From: Pontibacter lucknowensis
Lineage (GTDB): Bacteria > Bacteroidota > Bacteroidia > Cytophagales > Hymenobacteraceae
Assembly: GCF_900156415.1 (NCBI RefSeq)
Contig: NZ_FTNM01000002.1
Location: 744,001 to 808,000, forward strand
Length of the DNA: 64,000 bases
Reading direction: 5' to 3'
The notes beneath the pieces were generated by a model. The model saw only the letters and a list, made by a program, of their open reading frames with translations. It did no database searches and was not told the origin of the DNA. The translations under genes were made by a program, and so were the position numbers. This document shows positions 28,135-36,840 of the stretch, one piece after another. How positions within the stretch are numbered: position 1 is the stretch's first letter; every line of letters begins with the position of its first letter.

Positions 28135-29085
28135 TCAGCCTTCCTGAACCACACCCATGGCAGAAAACTTTTCGATGCGCTGCATGATGCGGTCTTCAGG
28201 GGCTATTCCGTCCAGCTCATCCAGCATTTTGCAGATCTCCTTCTTAAGGGTACGCATCATTTTGTCTGGTTCTGTGTGCGCTCCACCTAGCGGTTCCTTG
28301 ATAATACCATCAATCAGCTTGTGTTGCAGCATGTCGGTTGCTGTTAGCTTCAAGGCTTCGGCGGCTTGCTCTTTGTAGTTCCAGCTGCGCCACAAAATTG
28401 ACGAGCAGGATTCAGGAGAAATAACAGAGTACCAGGTGTTCTCCAGCATCATAACACGGTCGCCAATGGCTATACCCAAAGCACCGCCAGAGGCGCCCTC
28501 TCCTATAATGATACAGATTACCGGTACTTTCAGCATGAACATCTCTTTCAGGTTGCGGGCAATTGCCTCACCCTGTCCACGCTCCTCGGCCTCCAGACCT
28601 GGAAAGGCACCAGGAGTATCGATGAAAGTAACGATCGGACGGCCAAACTTCTCAGCCATTTTCATGAGACGGAGCGCCTTGCGATATCCTTCCGGGTTGG
28701 CCATACCAAAGTTGCGCATCTGGCGCTGCTTCGTGTTACGGCCTTTTTGCTGACCGATAAACATAACGCTGCGCCCATCTATTTCACCAAACCCACCTAC
28801 CATGGCTTTGTCGTCACTTACGGTACGATCACCGTGCAACTCCACAAACTTAGATGTTAAACCTGCAATATAATCCAGGGTATAAGGTCTGTCTGGGTGG
28901 CGCGAAAGCTGCACACGCTGCCAACGGGTCAGGTTGGCATAGGTCTCTTTCTTGAGCGTCTTTATTTTTTCTTCAAGCGCTTTGACTGCTTCCGAAACGT
29001 CTACCTGGCTTTCGCTGGCCAGTTTTTTCATTTCCTGCAGTTTGCCCTCCAGGGCCGCTATAGGTTGTTCAAAATCCAAAAGCAT
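28135..29085 (-). CDS. accA: Acetyl-CoA carboxylase carboxyltransferase subunit alpha
   Basis: A 316-residue alpha subunit of the carboxyltransferase that moves CO2 from biotin to acetyl-CoA, giving malonyl-CoA for fatty acid synthesis. The sequence follows the family closely: [12 protein letters not shown], the crotonase-fold block [22 protein letters not shown], and [18 protein letters not shown] for the oxyanion and CoA sites. The length is normal. It is monocistronic with a -7-like element at 29110-29117 and its own terminator. accD is not in the window. Confidence 0.97.
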   Translation of the reverse strand: MLLDFEQPIAALEGKLQEMKKLASESQVDVSEAVKALEEKIKTLKKETYANLTRWQRVQLSRHPDRPYTLDYIAGLTSKFVELHGDRTVSDDKAMVGGFGEIDGRSVMFIGQQKGRNTKQRQMRNFGMANPEGYRKALRLMKMAEKFGRPIVTFIDTPGAFPGLEAEERGQGEAIARNLKEMFMLKVPVICIIIGEGASGGALGIAIGDRVMMLENTWYSVISPESCSSILWRSWNYKEQAAEALKLTATDMLQHKLIDGIIKEPLGGAHTEPDKMMRTLKKEICKMLDELDGIAPEDRIMQRIEKFSAMGVVQEG

Positions 29086-29109
29086 AATTCCTCATTGCTG
29101 ATTGAAGCA

Positions 29110-29117
29110 CAAATTTA
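29110..29117 (-). promoter_or_regulatory. Bacteroidota-type -7 element for accA
   Basis: On the minus strand TAAATTTG matches TAnnTTTG, 24 bp before the accA ATG. A TTG lies about 23 bp further upstream. Confidence 0.4.
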
Positions 29118-29241
29118 ATAGATTACAGTTACGGAATTGCCAATCTTTGAAAATTATCGTCTATTACAAAAAAAGAATATTTGGTTTTGAGCAAGTTACG
29201 TTTTTAAGGCAAAAATATAGCACCAAAATGTGTACCTACAC

Positions 29242-29272
29242 TTGCAGAATCAAAATTTACCCTCTACATTTG
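29242..29272 (+). promoter_or_regulatory. Promoter for the tRNA-Asp cluster
   Basis: TTG (29242-29244), a 20-bp spacer, then TACATTTG (29265-29272), an exact TAnnTTTG match at the spacing usual for Bacteroidota. The element ends 36 bp before the first tRNA. Confidence 0.65.
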
Positions 29273-29308
29273 TGACACTTTAACGGATAGCGTTATCGAA
29301 AAACATTT

Positions 29309-29382
29309 GGTCTGGTAGTTCAGTTGGTTAGAATGCCGCCCTGTCACGGCGGAGGTCGCGGGTTCGAGTCCCGTCCAGACCG
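29309..29382 (+). tRNA. tRNA-Asp(GTC), copy 1
   Basis: 74 nt without encoded CCA (GCA follows the acceptor stem). Acceptor stem GGTCTGG/CCAGACC, anticodon loop CTGTCAC with anticodon GTC, and T-loop GGTTCGAGTCC. It is identical to the next two copies. Confidence 0.97.
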
Positions 29383-29445
29383 CAGCTTAAACCCCTGCGG
29401 TTAAACACAAGGTAGAGTAAATGACTCTGCTAATTTCAAGATTTT

Positions 29446-29519
29446 GGTCTGGTAGTTCAGTTGGTTAGAATGCCGCCCTGTCACGGCGGAGGTCGCGGGT
29501 TCGAGTCCCGTCCAGACCG
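29446..29519 (+). tRNA. tRNA-Asp(GTC), copy 2
   Basis: Base-for-base identical to copy 1, starting 137 bp after it. The spacer holds the hairpin AGAGTAAATGACTCT (29414-29428). Confidence 0.97.
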
Positions 29520-29578
29520 CAGATTTAAACTGCGGTTTATTTTTCAGAGTAGATGACTCTGATTTTTTTCAAATTATT

Positions 29579-29652
29579 GGTCTGGTAGTTCAGTTGGTTA
29601 GAATGCCGCCCTGTCACGGCGGAGGTCGCGGGTTCGAGTCCCGTCCAGACCG
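29579..29652 (+). tRNA. tRNA-Asp(GTC), copy 3
   Basis: Identical to copies 1 and 2, starting 133 bp after copy 2. The preceding spacer holds CAGAGTAGATGACTCTG (29545-29561) followed by a T-run, which resembles a short terminator or processing site. Confidence 0.97.
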
Positions 29653-29655
29653 CTT

Positions 29656-29690
29656 AAAAGCTCTTGTGAAAGCAAGGGCTTTTTGCGTTT
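29656..29690 (+). terminator. Intrinsic terminator after the tRNA-Asp cluster
   Basis: AAAAGCTCTTG (29656-29666) pairs with CAAGGGCTTTT (29673-29683) with one internal mismatch, followed by TGCGTTT. Confidence 0.7.
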
Positions 29691-29694
29691 ATAG

Positions 29695-29889
29695 CCCTCC
29701 CCTATACCTATACCTATACCTATACCTATACCTATACCTATACCTATACCTATACCTGTCGTTCCGTCAAAATCTGGCGATAGATGCTTATGTAAACAAA
29801 ATGCTCCAGTCATACAGGTAAGCTTTGAAAGCAATGAAGTGCAGGTAAACTTTGGATTAGATCTGGAAGGTATAGCAGGGAAAAAATAA
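29695..29889 (+). pseudogene. Possible 3' remnant of a coding sequence running through the hexamer array
   Basis: A frame is open from just after a TAG at 29692 to the TAA at 29887. It reads (Pro-Ile)n across the array and then a protein-like tail ending VQVNFGLDLEGIAGKK. It has no ATG, GTG or TTG start ahead of the tail, and the T-rich tRNA terminator lies just upstream. A terminator directly after the stop gives some support. It could equally be chance. No family is recognised. Confidence 0.25.
29701..29757 (+). repeat. Tandem hexanucleotide array (CCTATA)9.5
   Basis: Nine perfect copies of CCTATA plus CCT. The unit is the same word (CTATACCT) that is scattered singly through the whole window. 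It begins 49 bp after the third tRNA-Asp. In one plus-strand frame it would read Pro-Ile repeats, but no start codon is available. Confidence 0.98.
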
Positions 29890-29930
29890 AACGGCAGCCC
29901 CACCAAAGTGAAGCTGCCGTTTTATTTTTA
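29887..29930. terminator. Bidirectional terminator between the tRNA region and gmd
   Basis: AAAACGGCAGC (29888-29898) pairs with GCTGCCGTTTT (29913-29923). T-rich tracts lie on both sides (ATTTTTA on plus, ATTTTTTCCC on minus). Confidence 0.8.
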
Positions 29931-29958
29931 AGCTATACCTTGTTAGGGGTACAAGCGA

Positions 29959-31071
29959 TTATTCGTGGTAGTTGAGGATGCGGTGACCACCTTCCATCAG
30001 GTAAGTGTCGCGCTTGAAGAGCTCGATGTCGTTCTGCATCATGTCCTTCACCAGCGCAGGAAGGTCGTACTTCGGCGTCCAGCCCAGCTTCTCCTTCGAC
30101 TTGGTCGCATCGCCGATCAACAGTTCCACCTCCGTCGGACGGAAGTAGTTCGGATCTACACAAACTACCTCTTTGCCGATCTCGATCTGGTACTCCGGAT
30201 TGTTGCAGGCGGCCACGTAGCCTTTCTCGTCCACGCCTTCGCCCTTGAACTCGATCTCGATGCCCACCTCGGCAAATGACATCTTCACGAAGTCACGCAC
30301 CGTAGTCGTAACGCCGGTGGCGATCACGAAGTCCTCCGGCTCATCCTGCTGCAGAATGCGCCACATGGCCTCCACGTAGTCCTTGGCATGGCCCCAATCA
30401 CGCTTGGCGTCCAGGTTACCCAGGTACAGGCTATCCTGCAGACCCATTGCAATACGAGCGGCAGCACGCGTGATCTTGCGCGTCACGAACGTCTCACCTC
30501 TCAATGGCGATTCGTGGTTGAAGAGGATTCCGTTGCAGGCGAACATGCCGTAGGCCTCGCGGTAGTTCACCGTGATCCAGTAAGCGTATAGCTTGGCCAC
30601 AGCGTAAGGAGAGCGCGGGTAGAACGGCGTGGTCTCTGTCTGCGGCACGGCCTGCACCAGACCGTACAGTTCCGAAGTGGAAGCCTGGTATACCTTCGTC
30701 TTCTTCGTCAGCCCCAGGATGCGGATGGCCTCCAGGATGCGGAGCGTACCCAAACCGTCGGCGTTGGCAGTGTACTCCGGCGTGTCGAAGCTCACCTTCA
30801 CGTGGCTCATGGCGGCCAGGTTGTAGATCTCGTCCGGCTGCGTCTCCTGAATGATGCGGATCAGGTTGGTCGAGTCGGTCAGGTCGCCGTAGTGGAGCTT
30901 GAAGTTGATGTTCTTCTCGTGCGGGTCCTGGTAGAGGTGGTCGATGCGCTCTGTGTTGAACATCGAGCTACGGCGCTTCACACCGTGTACTTTATATCCT
31001 TTGCTCAGTAAAAGCTCCGCTAAGTAGGCGCCGTCCTGTCCGGTTACGCCAGTGATAAGGGCTGTCTTCAT
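29959..31071 (-). CDS. gmd: GDP-mannose 4,6-dehydratase
   Basis: A 370-residue extended short-chain dehydrogenase that converts GDP-D-mannose to GDP-4-keto-6-deoxymannose. The Rossmann motif is [14 protein letters not shown] at the N-terminus, and the catalytic YxxxK is YAVAK within [16 protein letters not shown]. The family blocks [15 protein letters not shown] and [15 protein letters not shown] [13 protein letters not shown] are present. fcl lies directly upstream on the same strand, completing the GDP-L-fucose route. Codons appear more GC-rich at third positions than in the neighbours, either from high expression or a different history. Confidence 0.97.
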   Translation of the reverse strand: MKTALITGVTGQDGAYLAELLLSKGYKVHGVKRRSSMFNTERIDHLYQDPHEKNINFKLHYGDLTDSTNLIRIIQETQPDEIYNLAAMSHVKVSFDTPEYTANADGLGTLRILEAIRILGLTKKTKVYQASTSELYGLVQAVPQTETTPFYPRSPYAVAKLYAYWITVNYREAYGMFACNGILFNHESPLRGETFVTRKITRAAARIAMGLQDSLYLGNLDAKRDWGHAKDYVEAMWRILQQDEPEDFVIATGVTTTVRDFVKMSFAEVGIEIEFKGEGVDEKGYVAACNNPEYQIEIGKEVVCVDPNYFRPTEVELLIGDATKSKEKLGWTPKYDLPALVKDMMQNDIELFKRDTYLMEGGHRILNYHE

Positions 31072-31124
31072 GTGATATACTTGTTTAATGTAATTCTCTT
31101 TTTATGGTTGTATATAAGGTATGA

Positions 31125-32060
31125 CTAAGCAGTCACGTATTTTTCTTTGAAATCGGCATAGGCCAGTGCTATACCTTCGCGCAGCTCAATTTTGTGTTTG
31201 AAACCAAGGCTGTGCAGTTTGCCCACATCCATCAGCTTACGTGGTGTACCATCCGGCTTAGACGTATCAAACTCGAGCTCGCCTTCATAGCCAATCACCT
31301 CTTTGATCAGCAGGGCAAGGTCCTTGATAGAGATATCCTCTCCCGTGCCGATATTCACCAACTCGCGACCGTTGTAATTGTCCATCAGGTACACACAGGC
31401 GGCTGCCAGATCATCGGCAAACAGGAATTCTCGTTTAGGACTGCCCGTACCCCATACGGTAACAGTGGGTGCGCCGTTGTCTTTAGCCTCATGTATTTTT
31501 CGGATCAGGGCCGGCAGTACATGCGAGTTTTGAAGGTCGTAGTTGTCGTTATAGCCGTAAAGGTTGGTCGGCATTACGCTGATAAAATTGCTATCGTACT
31601 GGTCACGGTAGGATTCGCAGAGCTTGATGCCCGCTATTTTGGCAATAGCGTAAGGCTCGTTCGTCTGCTCCAGCGGTCCGGTGAGCAGGTATTCTTCCTT
31701 GAGTGGCTGCGGGGCCATTTTCGGGTAAATGCAGGAAGACCCCAGGAACATCAGCTTCTTCACTCCGTTCAGGTGTGCGGCGTGGATGATATTGGCCTCG
31801 ATCATCAGGTTGTCGTACAGGAACTCTGCCCGGAAGGTGTTGTTGGCGTAAATGCCCCCTACTTTGGCTGCTGCCAGAAACACGTAGTCCGGCTGCTCGT
31901 TCTCAAAAAATTCCTGCACTGCCCGCTGGTTGCGCAGGTCCAGTTCAGAAGAGGTTCTTGTAATGATGTTTTTATACCCATCGGCCTCCAAACGACGCAG
32001 AATGGCAGAGCCTACCATGCCCCGGTGGCCAGCAATGTAGATTTTAGAAGTTTTTTCCAT
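31125..32060 (-). CDS. fcl: GDP-L-fucose synthase
   Basis: A 311-residue epimerase/reductase that turns GDP-4-keto-6-deoxymannose into GDP-L-fucose using NADPH. The nucleotide-binding motif is [11 protein letters not shown] (residues about 10-20), and the catalytic YxxxK is YAIAK within [17 protein letters not shown] supplies the serine/cysteine pair of the family. It is followed by gmd after 53 bp, so the two probably form one operon supplying fucose for surface glycans or O-antigen. The glycosyltransferases that would use it are not in the window. Confidence 0.96.
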   Translation of the reverse strand: MEKTSKIYIAGHRGMVGSAILRRLEADGYKNIITRTSSELDLRNQRAVQEFFENEQPDYVFLAAAKVGGIYANNTFRAEFLYDNLMIEANIIHAAHLNGVKKLMFLGSSCIYPKMAPQPLKEEYLLTGPLEQTNEPYAIAKIAGIKLCESYRDQYDSNFISVMPTNLYGYNDNYDLQNSHVLPALIRKIHEAKDNGAPTVTVWGTGSPKREFLFADDLAAACVYLMDNYNGRELVNIGTGEDISIKDLALLIKEVIGYEGELEFDTSKPDGTPRKLMDVGKLHSLGFKHKIELREGIALAYADFKEKYVTA

Positions 32061-32332
32061 CGATAAAAAAGTACAAATGTGTGCAGTTGAAGCACGCTGG
32101 ACTTACCAGTTATATTGTTTAACGTCACGTATCAGAATTGTGCGTTCTGATTGCGGGAAAATTACTTGAAAGCACAACAGGCACTTGCTCGTAACACATA
32201 TCCCATGACGCAGCTTACGCCAAAGTCGACTGCATTGTTTAACACAATGCAAATAATATTAAAAAAGTTTGATATAAACTTAGGAAAGAGCGGTGCAAAT
32301 ACTGCACATACTGTTATGAACAAGCTGCTTTA

Positions 32333-33160
32333 CTAAAAATCAACCTGTAGTCCATTCGTGATGGCGTAGATAAACTTCGTGACCGGAACGATGGGTCTGT
32401 CCTCGTAGGTAAAGTTGAAGTTGGTGCGCATCGATACACGTCCGACCAACCGTACCGTTAGCCCCAGATCACCGCTGATGCGGTTACGGAAGCGGCTGAT
32501 ATCATCGTCATAACCTGTCTGAAAATAGGCTATGTTATTTGTCTCGACATGCTCTGATAATTTGGAGCGCAGACTGATGTAATTAGTGGACTTGAGCAAA
32601 TCCGCTACACGGGTTACACCTTCCTGCTCCGGATCTTTCCAGCTTTCGTGCTCATGCATCAGCCCTGTCCCCGCAAACCAGGAAGTATTGTCTGTGCGAT
32701 AAAGTAGCCAGCGCAAACCCCCGCCTGTCAGAATACGCCGCTCCAGGCCACGGGCAAGGTCTGTCTGGTATTGAGTAAAAAGCTCATAAGACATCTTGCG
32801 GCGACTAAACAGATTTACTCTGAAATGGGAGTAACCATTGCTGGCTACGGTGTTGCGCAATTCGCGTGAGTCATAGTTTACCAGCAGGTAGTTATAATAG
32901 TTGAGCAGCAGGTAGGTATGCTTTTTGGAAATATAAGCCAGATCCCCGTTGAAAGTCAGCTGCAGAAAGTTGTTAGGGTTGTTACGACCCGCATTGCGGT
33001 TGAACATCGAAAAGTTAAGCCCTGCCTTGCCTGTCAGAAAATCAGCCGTGTCACGCTCTACCCTCGAACGCTCAATATTTAGAATCTGGGCATCAGCCTC
33101 TGGAGTAGCATAGAAGAGAGAGAGCAACAGAATAATAAATATGGCAGGTATAGTACGCAT
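32333..33160 (-). CDS. DUF481-type outer-membrane protein
   Basis: A 275-residue protein with a signal peptide (MRTIPAIFIILLLSLFYATPEADAQ). The beta-strand pattern is characteristic of DUF481 / YdiY-like barrels (PF04338): TADFLTGKAGLNFSMFNRN in part, LTFNGDLAYISKKHTYLLL, TGGGLRWLLY and a C-terminal FIYAITNGLQVDF. YdiY-like proteins are reported as stress- or salt-induced outer-membrane proteins in other bacteria; the role here is unknown. It stands alone, with a 272-bp spacer toward fcl that shows only AT-rich sequence and no convincing gene. Confidence 0.85.
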   Translation of the reverse strand: MRTIPAIFIILLLSLFYATPEADAQILNIERSRVERDTADFLTGKAGLNFSMFNRNAGRNNPNNFLQLTFNGDLAYISKKHTYLLLNYYNYLLVNYDSRELRNTVASNGYSHFRVNLFSRRKMSYELFTQYQTDLARGLERRILTGGGLRWLLYRTDNTSWFAGTGLMHEHESWKDPEQEGVTRVADLLKSTNYISLRSKLSEHVETNNIAYFQTGYDDDISRFRNRISGDLGLTVRLVGRVSMRTNFNFTYEDRPIVPVTKFIYAITNGLQVDF

Positions 33161-33320
33161 GATGGTTTACTTGCAAATGAGTAGGTATAGCTGCAAAGGT
33201 ATAAAGCCCGGGGGAGCTATGAAAATCAGGCTGACATTCATAACATTTGGAGCATCTGCCGTTTTATAATAGAAGGAGATGATACCTCCCCTTACACGTT
33301 CACCTATAAGTACCAAGCAT

Positions 33321-33794
33321 ATGGCAAGAAGTTCAGCACAACTGGTGGCGGCTATTCGCCAGACAGCCAACCGACTGGCACAAGGCGCCAATTACCAATG
33401 GGGTCATATGGGCAGCTGCAATTGCGGCCACCTGGCCCAAACGATTACCCAGCTTGAAAAGGGTTACATACATGGAGCAGCCATGTGGCGACATGGCGAC
33501 TGGAACGAACAACTGCGCGACTACTGTCCGCAAAGTGGTCTGCCCATGGATGAGATCATCGACCAGATGCTCTCCTGGGGGCTCTCCAAAGATGACCTGG
33601 CCCACCTGGAACGACTCTCCGATGCCAAAGTTATCGAAATGCTGTCTCCTGAAAAACGCTACTTAAAACATAACGAGCGAGACGATGTGGTGCTATACCT
33701 GAACGCCTGGGCTGAGTTGCTCGAGCTGGATTTGCTAATAGTACCGACCAAACAAGGGATAGCCATTGAAGCTGCGTTAGGTATAAAGGTATAG
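33321..33794 (+). CDS. Uncharacterised protein with a CNCGH motif
   Basis: 157 residues from the ATG at 33321; a 14-codon upstream extension (TRSPISTKH) is not protein-like. It starts MARSSAQLVAAIRQTANRLA and continues YQWGHMGSCNCGHLAQTIT. The Cys-Asn-Cys-Gly-His cluster could bind metal or heme. A region rich in short helices follows (DEIIDQMLSWGLSKDDLAHLE), then a final LYLNAWAELLELD. There is no signal peptide or membrane segment. I do not recognise a family, although the composition suggests a real conserved protein. The HD-domain gene begins 57 bp later on the same strand. Confidence 0.75.
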   Translation: MARSSAQLVAAIRQTANRLAQGANYQWGHMGSCNCGHLAQTITQLEKGYIHGAAMWRHGDWNEQLRDYCPQSGLPMDEIIDQMLSWGLSKDDLAHLERLSDAKVIEMLSPEKRYLKHNERDDVVLYLNAWAELLELDLLIVPTKQGIAIEAALGIKV

Positions 33795-33851
33795 AACCGC
33801 CTTTGTGCCTTTCCAGGATATTTCGCAGTTTTGGGAAATATACCTTATACC

Positions 33852-34523
33852 ATGCAGCAACAAGCCATTATAGACGCAACCGCAAACTATGTAAGAGAAC
33901 AACTGGAAGGCGAAGGCTCCGGCCATGACTGGTGGCACATCTACCGGGTATGGAAAAACGCCCTCTACATTGCCTCACAGGAAAAAGGAGCCGATACTTT
34001 TAAAGTAGAGCTGGCGGCACTGTTGCACGACATAGGCGATCATAAGTTTCATAACGGCGACGATACCGTTGGACCGCGCATGGTGCGGGAATGGCTTGAA
34101 AGGCTGCAGGTAAATAATGCCCTGATTGCAGAGATCTGTGCCATTGTCAGTGGCCTGTCTTACAGAGGGGCCGGCACCTCCTCTGCTATGCCTACACTCG
34201 AAGGGCGCATTGTACAGGACGCAGACCGACTGGATGCAATTGGCGCTATAGGTATAGCCCGTACCTTCGCTTACGGAGGTCATAAAGGTCGCGAACTGTA
34301 CAACCCAGCTATAGCCCCTGTGCTGCACGATAATTTTGAAGCTTACAAGTCCAACACAGCACCCACCATCAACCATTTCTACGAAAAGCTGCTTCTCCTG
34401 AAAGACCGGATGCATACGTCAACTGCCCATGCCATGGCCGAAAAGCGCCACCATTACATGAAGGATTTTCTGACCCAATTTTATGCAGAGTGGAATGCCA
34501 CGGATCATTTGGAAGGCGACTGA
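33852..34523 (+). CDS. HD-domain phosphohydrolase (YedJ-like)
   Basis: A 223-residue metal-dependent HD-superfamily protein. Its probable ligands are visible in order: HDWWH (about residue 24), LLHDIGDHKF (the HD pair) and VQDADRLDAIGAIGIARTF, the last a hallmark of the YedJ/YpgQ subgroup. These enzymes are thought to hydrolyse nucleotides or related phosphates, but the physiological substrate is uncertain. I chose the ATG at 33852 because the only upstream extension would need TTG. It follows the CNCGH protein and precedes rmuC by 55 bp, all on the plus strand. Confidence 0.9.
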   Translation: MQQQAIIDATANYVREQLEGEGSGHDWWHIYRVWKNALYIASQEKGADTFKVELAALLHDIGDHKFHNGDDTVGPRMVREWLERLQVNNALIAEICAIVSGLSYRGAGTSSAMPTLEGRIVQDADRLDAIGAIGIARTFAYGGHKGRELYNPAIAPVLHDNFEAYKSNTAPTINHFYEKLLLLKDRMHTSTAHAMAEKRHHYMKDFLTQFYAEWNATDHLEGD

Positions 34524-34578
34524 AAACTAAAAAGGTTAGCATCTGGTTTGAAATGCTAAAAAAACATACCTTTACTGT

Positions 34579-35910
34579 ATGGAGATATTGGTAGGTATAG
34601 CAGCATTTCTGGCTGGACTCGTTATAGCTTATCTGGCTATGAAGGGCAAAATAAACGCACTGCAGGATAAGTTTAATCAGGCAGTGGTAGCGCAGGGCGT
34701 TCTGGAGGGCCAGGCCCGGCACCAGGCGCAGGAAGCGGAAGTCCTGAAAAATCAGCTGCGGGAGGCCCAGACAGAAACAATGGAGCTGACTAATGCACTG
34801 ACTAAGACGGAAACAGACTACGAGCACCTGCACCAGCGCATGCATGAGCAAGCCAGGGAACTGGAGCAATTGCGTGAAAAATTCCTGCAGCAGTTCCAGC
34901 ATATCTCTAACCAGGTGCTCATGACCAATGCCGAGCATTTCAATAAAGCTTCTTCTGAAAACCTGGAACGGATCCTCACCCCACTTAAAGATCGCATCCG
35001 TGAGTTCGAAGCGAAAGTAGATCTTACCTATGAGAAAACTCTGAAGGATAGCATTTCGCTGAAAGAACAGATCAATCAGTTGTCGGCCCTGAACCAGCAA
35101 ATGAGTCAGGATGCACTTAATCTGACGAAAGCCCTCAAAGGCGAAAGTAAAACGCAGGGTAACTGGGGCGAATATCTGCTGGAAAGCCTCCTTGAAAAAT
35201 CAGGCTTACGCAAGGGTGTGCACTACGAGCGTGAAGAGGTGCGGCAGAATGACGAGCAGAAGGTATACCGCCCCGATGTGATTGTACGCCTGCCCGACTC
35301 CAAACACCTGGTGATTGACTCCAAGCTTTCGCTGGTGGCTTACGAAGCCTACTGCAGTTGCGATGATGAGGCGCAGCTGGAGACTTACCTGCGCAGTCAC
35401 ATCAGTTCTATCCGGACCCACTACACCGATCTGGGCCGCAAAAACTACCACCGTCTGAGTGGCATCAACTCTCCGGATTTTGTGCTGATGTATATTCCCA
35501 TTGAGCCTGCCTTTAACCTGGCATTGCAGCATGACCAAAACATTTTTACAGACGCCTTTGACAAGAATATTGTGCTGGTGACCACCTCCACCCTACTGGC
35601 CACTTTGCGCACGGTGGCTGGCGTATGGCGACAGGAGGACCAGAAGAGAAACGTTCTTAAGATTGCAGAGGAAAGCGGGAAACTCTACGATAAGTTTGTG
35701 GGTTTTGTGGAAGATCTCAAAACGGTCGGACGCCACCTGGAACAAAGCCAAAGTGCCTATAACGGGGCCATGAACAAATTAACCGAAGGAAAAGGCAACC
35801 TGATTCGCAGAGTAGAGATATTGCGGGAGTTAGGGGCCAAGACAAGCAAACACCTGGACGAGCACCTCCTGCAGGAAGCCGTTGCTATTCCAGGTGATGA
35901 CCATGATTAA
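34579..35910 (+). CDS. rmuC: DNA recombination protein RmuC
   Basis: 443 residues. An N-terminal hydrophobic anchor (about 2-18, ILVGIAAFLAGLVIAYLAM) is followed by a coiled coil rich in Gln and Glu (about 25-110). The RmuC nuclease-like domain then includes GNWGEYLLESLLEKSGLRKG, RPDVIVRLPDSKHLVIDSK and FVLMYIPIEPAF. In E. coli RmuC limits inversions at short repeats, probably as a membrane-tethered endonuclease-fold protein. The length is typical. It ends with a terminator shared with the convergent pirin gene. Confidence 0.95.
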   Translation: MEILVGIAAFLAGLVIAYLAMKGKINALQDKFNQAVVAQGVLEGQARHQAQEAEVLKNQLREAQTETMELTNALTKTETDYEHLHQRMHEQARELEQLREKFLQQFQHISNQVLMTNAEHFNKASSENLERILTPLKDRIREFEAKVDLTYEKTLKDSISLKEQINQLSALNQQMSQDALNLTKALKGESKTQGNWGEYLLESLLEKSGLRKGVHYEREEVRQNDEQKVYRPDVIVRLPDSKHLVIDSKLSLVAYEAYCSCDDEAQLETYLRSHISSIRTHYTDLGRKNYHRLSGINSPDFVLMYIPIEPAFNLALQHDQNIFTDAFDKNIVLVTTSTLLATLRTVAGVWRQEDQKRNVLKIAEESGKLYDKFVGFVEDLKTVGRHLEQSQSAYNGAMNKLTEGKGNLIRRVEILRELGAKTSKHLDEHLLQEAVAIPGDDHD

Positions 35911-35918
35911 AAATCAAT

Positions 35919-35960
35919 AAAGCGGTGAGCAGCCAATAGATGACCTGTCCACCGCTTTAC
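35919..35960. terminator. Terminator between rmuC and the pirin gene
   Basis: AAAGCGGTG (35919-35927) pairs with CACCGCTTT (35950-35958) around a 22-nt loop. It lies between converging genes; T-tracts are weak on both sides. Confidence 0.6.
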
Positions 35961-35975
35961 TGATAACGAGATCTA

Positions 35976-36695
35976 TTAATAATTTGCCTCAAGAGCAGGA
36001 ACATCCACCAGGATAAAAGTGGCATCTGCAGTCCCCCGGATGGCAATCACCTCCTGCTCATCAAGTCTGATCTGGTCATGGCTGTCAGCTTCGACATTAT
36101 TGACGAGCAGGCTTCCTGTCAGCACATAGATCAGTGTTCTACGAATCTTGAATGTTCTGAAAGTTATTTCTTCTCCCTGTGAGACGCTGCCATAGTACAC
36201 CGTGGAATTGGAATTGATGTAAGTGACATCTTCCAGAACCTTCTGACCTGTCACCAAAGGTATAAGCTCGTCCTTTGCCTTTAGAAACCCTACATCCATC
36301 ACTTCATAGGATGGTGCAAGCCCTCGCTTGTTCGGCATAAACCATAGTTGCAGTAAGTGGATCTCATCATCTGTATCGTTTGTTTCAGAATGGCTCACAC
36401 CAGTGCCAGCAGTCATACGCTGTACCTGGCCCGGAGACACCGTTGTCTCATTTCCGATGTTGTCCTTGTGAGTCAAATCTCCTGATAGCACAATGGTCAC
36501 AATCTCCAATTCAGAATGGGGATGGGTAGGGAAACCCGAGCGTGGACTTACATAATCATCATTGAAGACGCGAAGTGGACCGAACTCCATGTTTTCCGGA
36601 TCATAATAATCTGCAAAAGAGAAGAGATAGTGGGAACGGAGCCAGCCCTCCACCTGGGCCTCATATCTTTGGGAAGCGGTAATTAATCGTATCAT
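35976..36695 (-). CDS. Pirin-family cupin protein (YhaK-like)
   Basis: A 239-residue bicupin. The N-terminal cupin carries the pirin metal motif in FPTHPHSELEIVTIVL and the block RMTAGTGVSHSE. The C-terminal cupin is shorter and less conserved, as in the YhaK/YhhW group. Some pirins act as quercetin dioxygenases and others as redox-responsive regulators; which applies here cannot be told. It is cytoplasmic with no signal peptide. It has no obvious partners: rmuC is convergent and the XRE/S24 gene upstream is separated by a terminator. Confidence 0.92.
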   Translation of the reverse strand: MIRLITASQRYEAQVEGWLRSHYLFSFADYYDPENMEFGPLRVFNDDYVSPRSGFPTHPHSELEIVTIVLSGDLTHKDNIGNETTVSPGQVQRMTAGTGVSHSETNDTDDEIHLLQLWFMPNKRGLAPSYEVMDVGFLKAKDELIPLVTGQKVLEDVTYINSNSTVYYGSVSQGEEITFRTFKIRRTLIYVLTGSLLVNNVEADSHDQIRLDEQEVIAIRGTADATFILVDVPALEANY

Positions 36696-36769
36696 ATCGC
36701 GCTTTTGTTTTATGCTATGCCTTTACGGATAATGGCGTTTGTAGTTAACTAGGCGCATAAAACAGGGCT

Positions 36770-36815
36770 AAAACAGCGCATCCTGCCCTATCAGAGGCAG
36801 GATGCGCTGTTTATA
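36770..36815 (-). terminator. Intrinsic terminator after the XRE/S24 regulator
   Basis: AAACAGCGCATCCTGCC (36771-36787) pairs with GGCAGGATGCGCTGTTT (36796-36812). On the minus strand it is followed by TAGCCCTGTTTTAT. Confidence 0.82.
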
Positions 36816-36840
36816 CAATACTTAGGATGCTGTTAAAATA

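Noticed and set aside
29594..29821. Plus-strand frame with Leu-Tyr repeats
   Set aside because: It starts inside a tRNA and its body is the simple repeat.
29598..29906. Open frame on the minus strand through the third tRNA-Asp and the hexamer array
   Set aside because: It runs antisense through a tRNA gene and reads the array as Gly-Ile repeats; there is no independent sign of coding.
31194..32066. A 290-codon plus-strand frame opposite fcl
   Set aside because: fcl is certain on the minus strand; this is its shadow.
32151..32336. A 61-codon plus-strand frame between fcl and the DUF481 gene
   Set aside because: TTG start, overlap with the DUF481 3' end and no recognisable features; AT-rich spacer is more likely.
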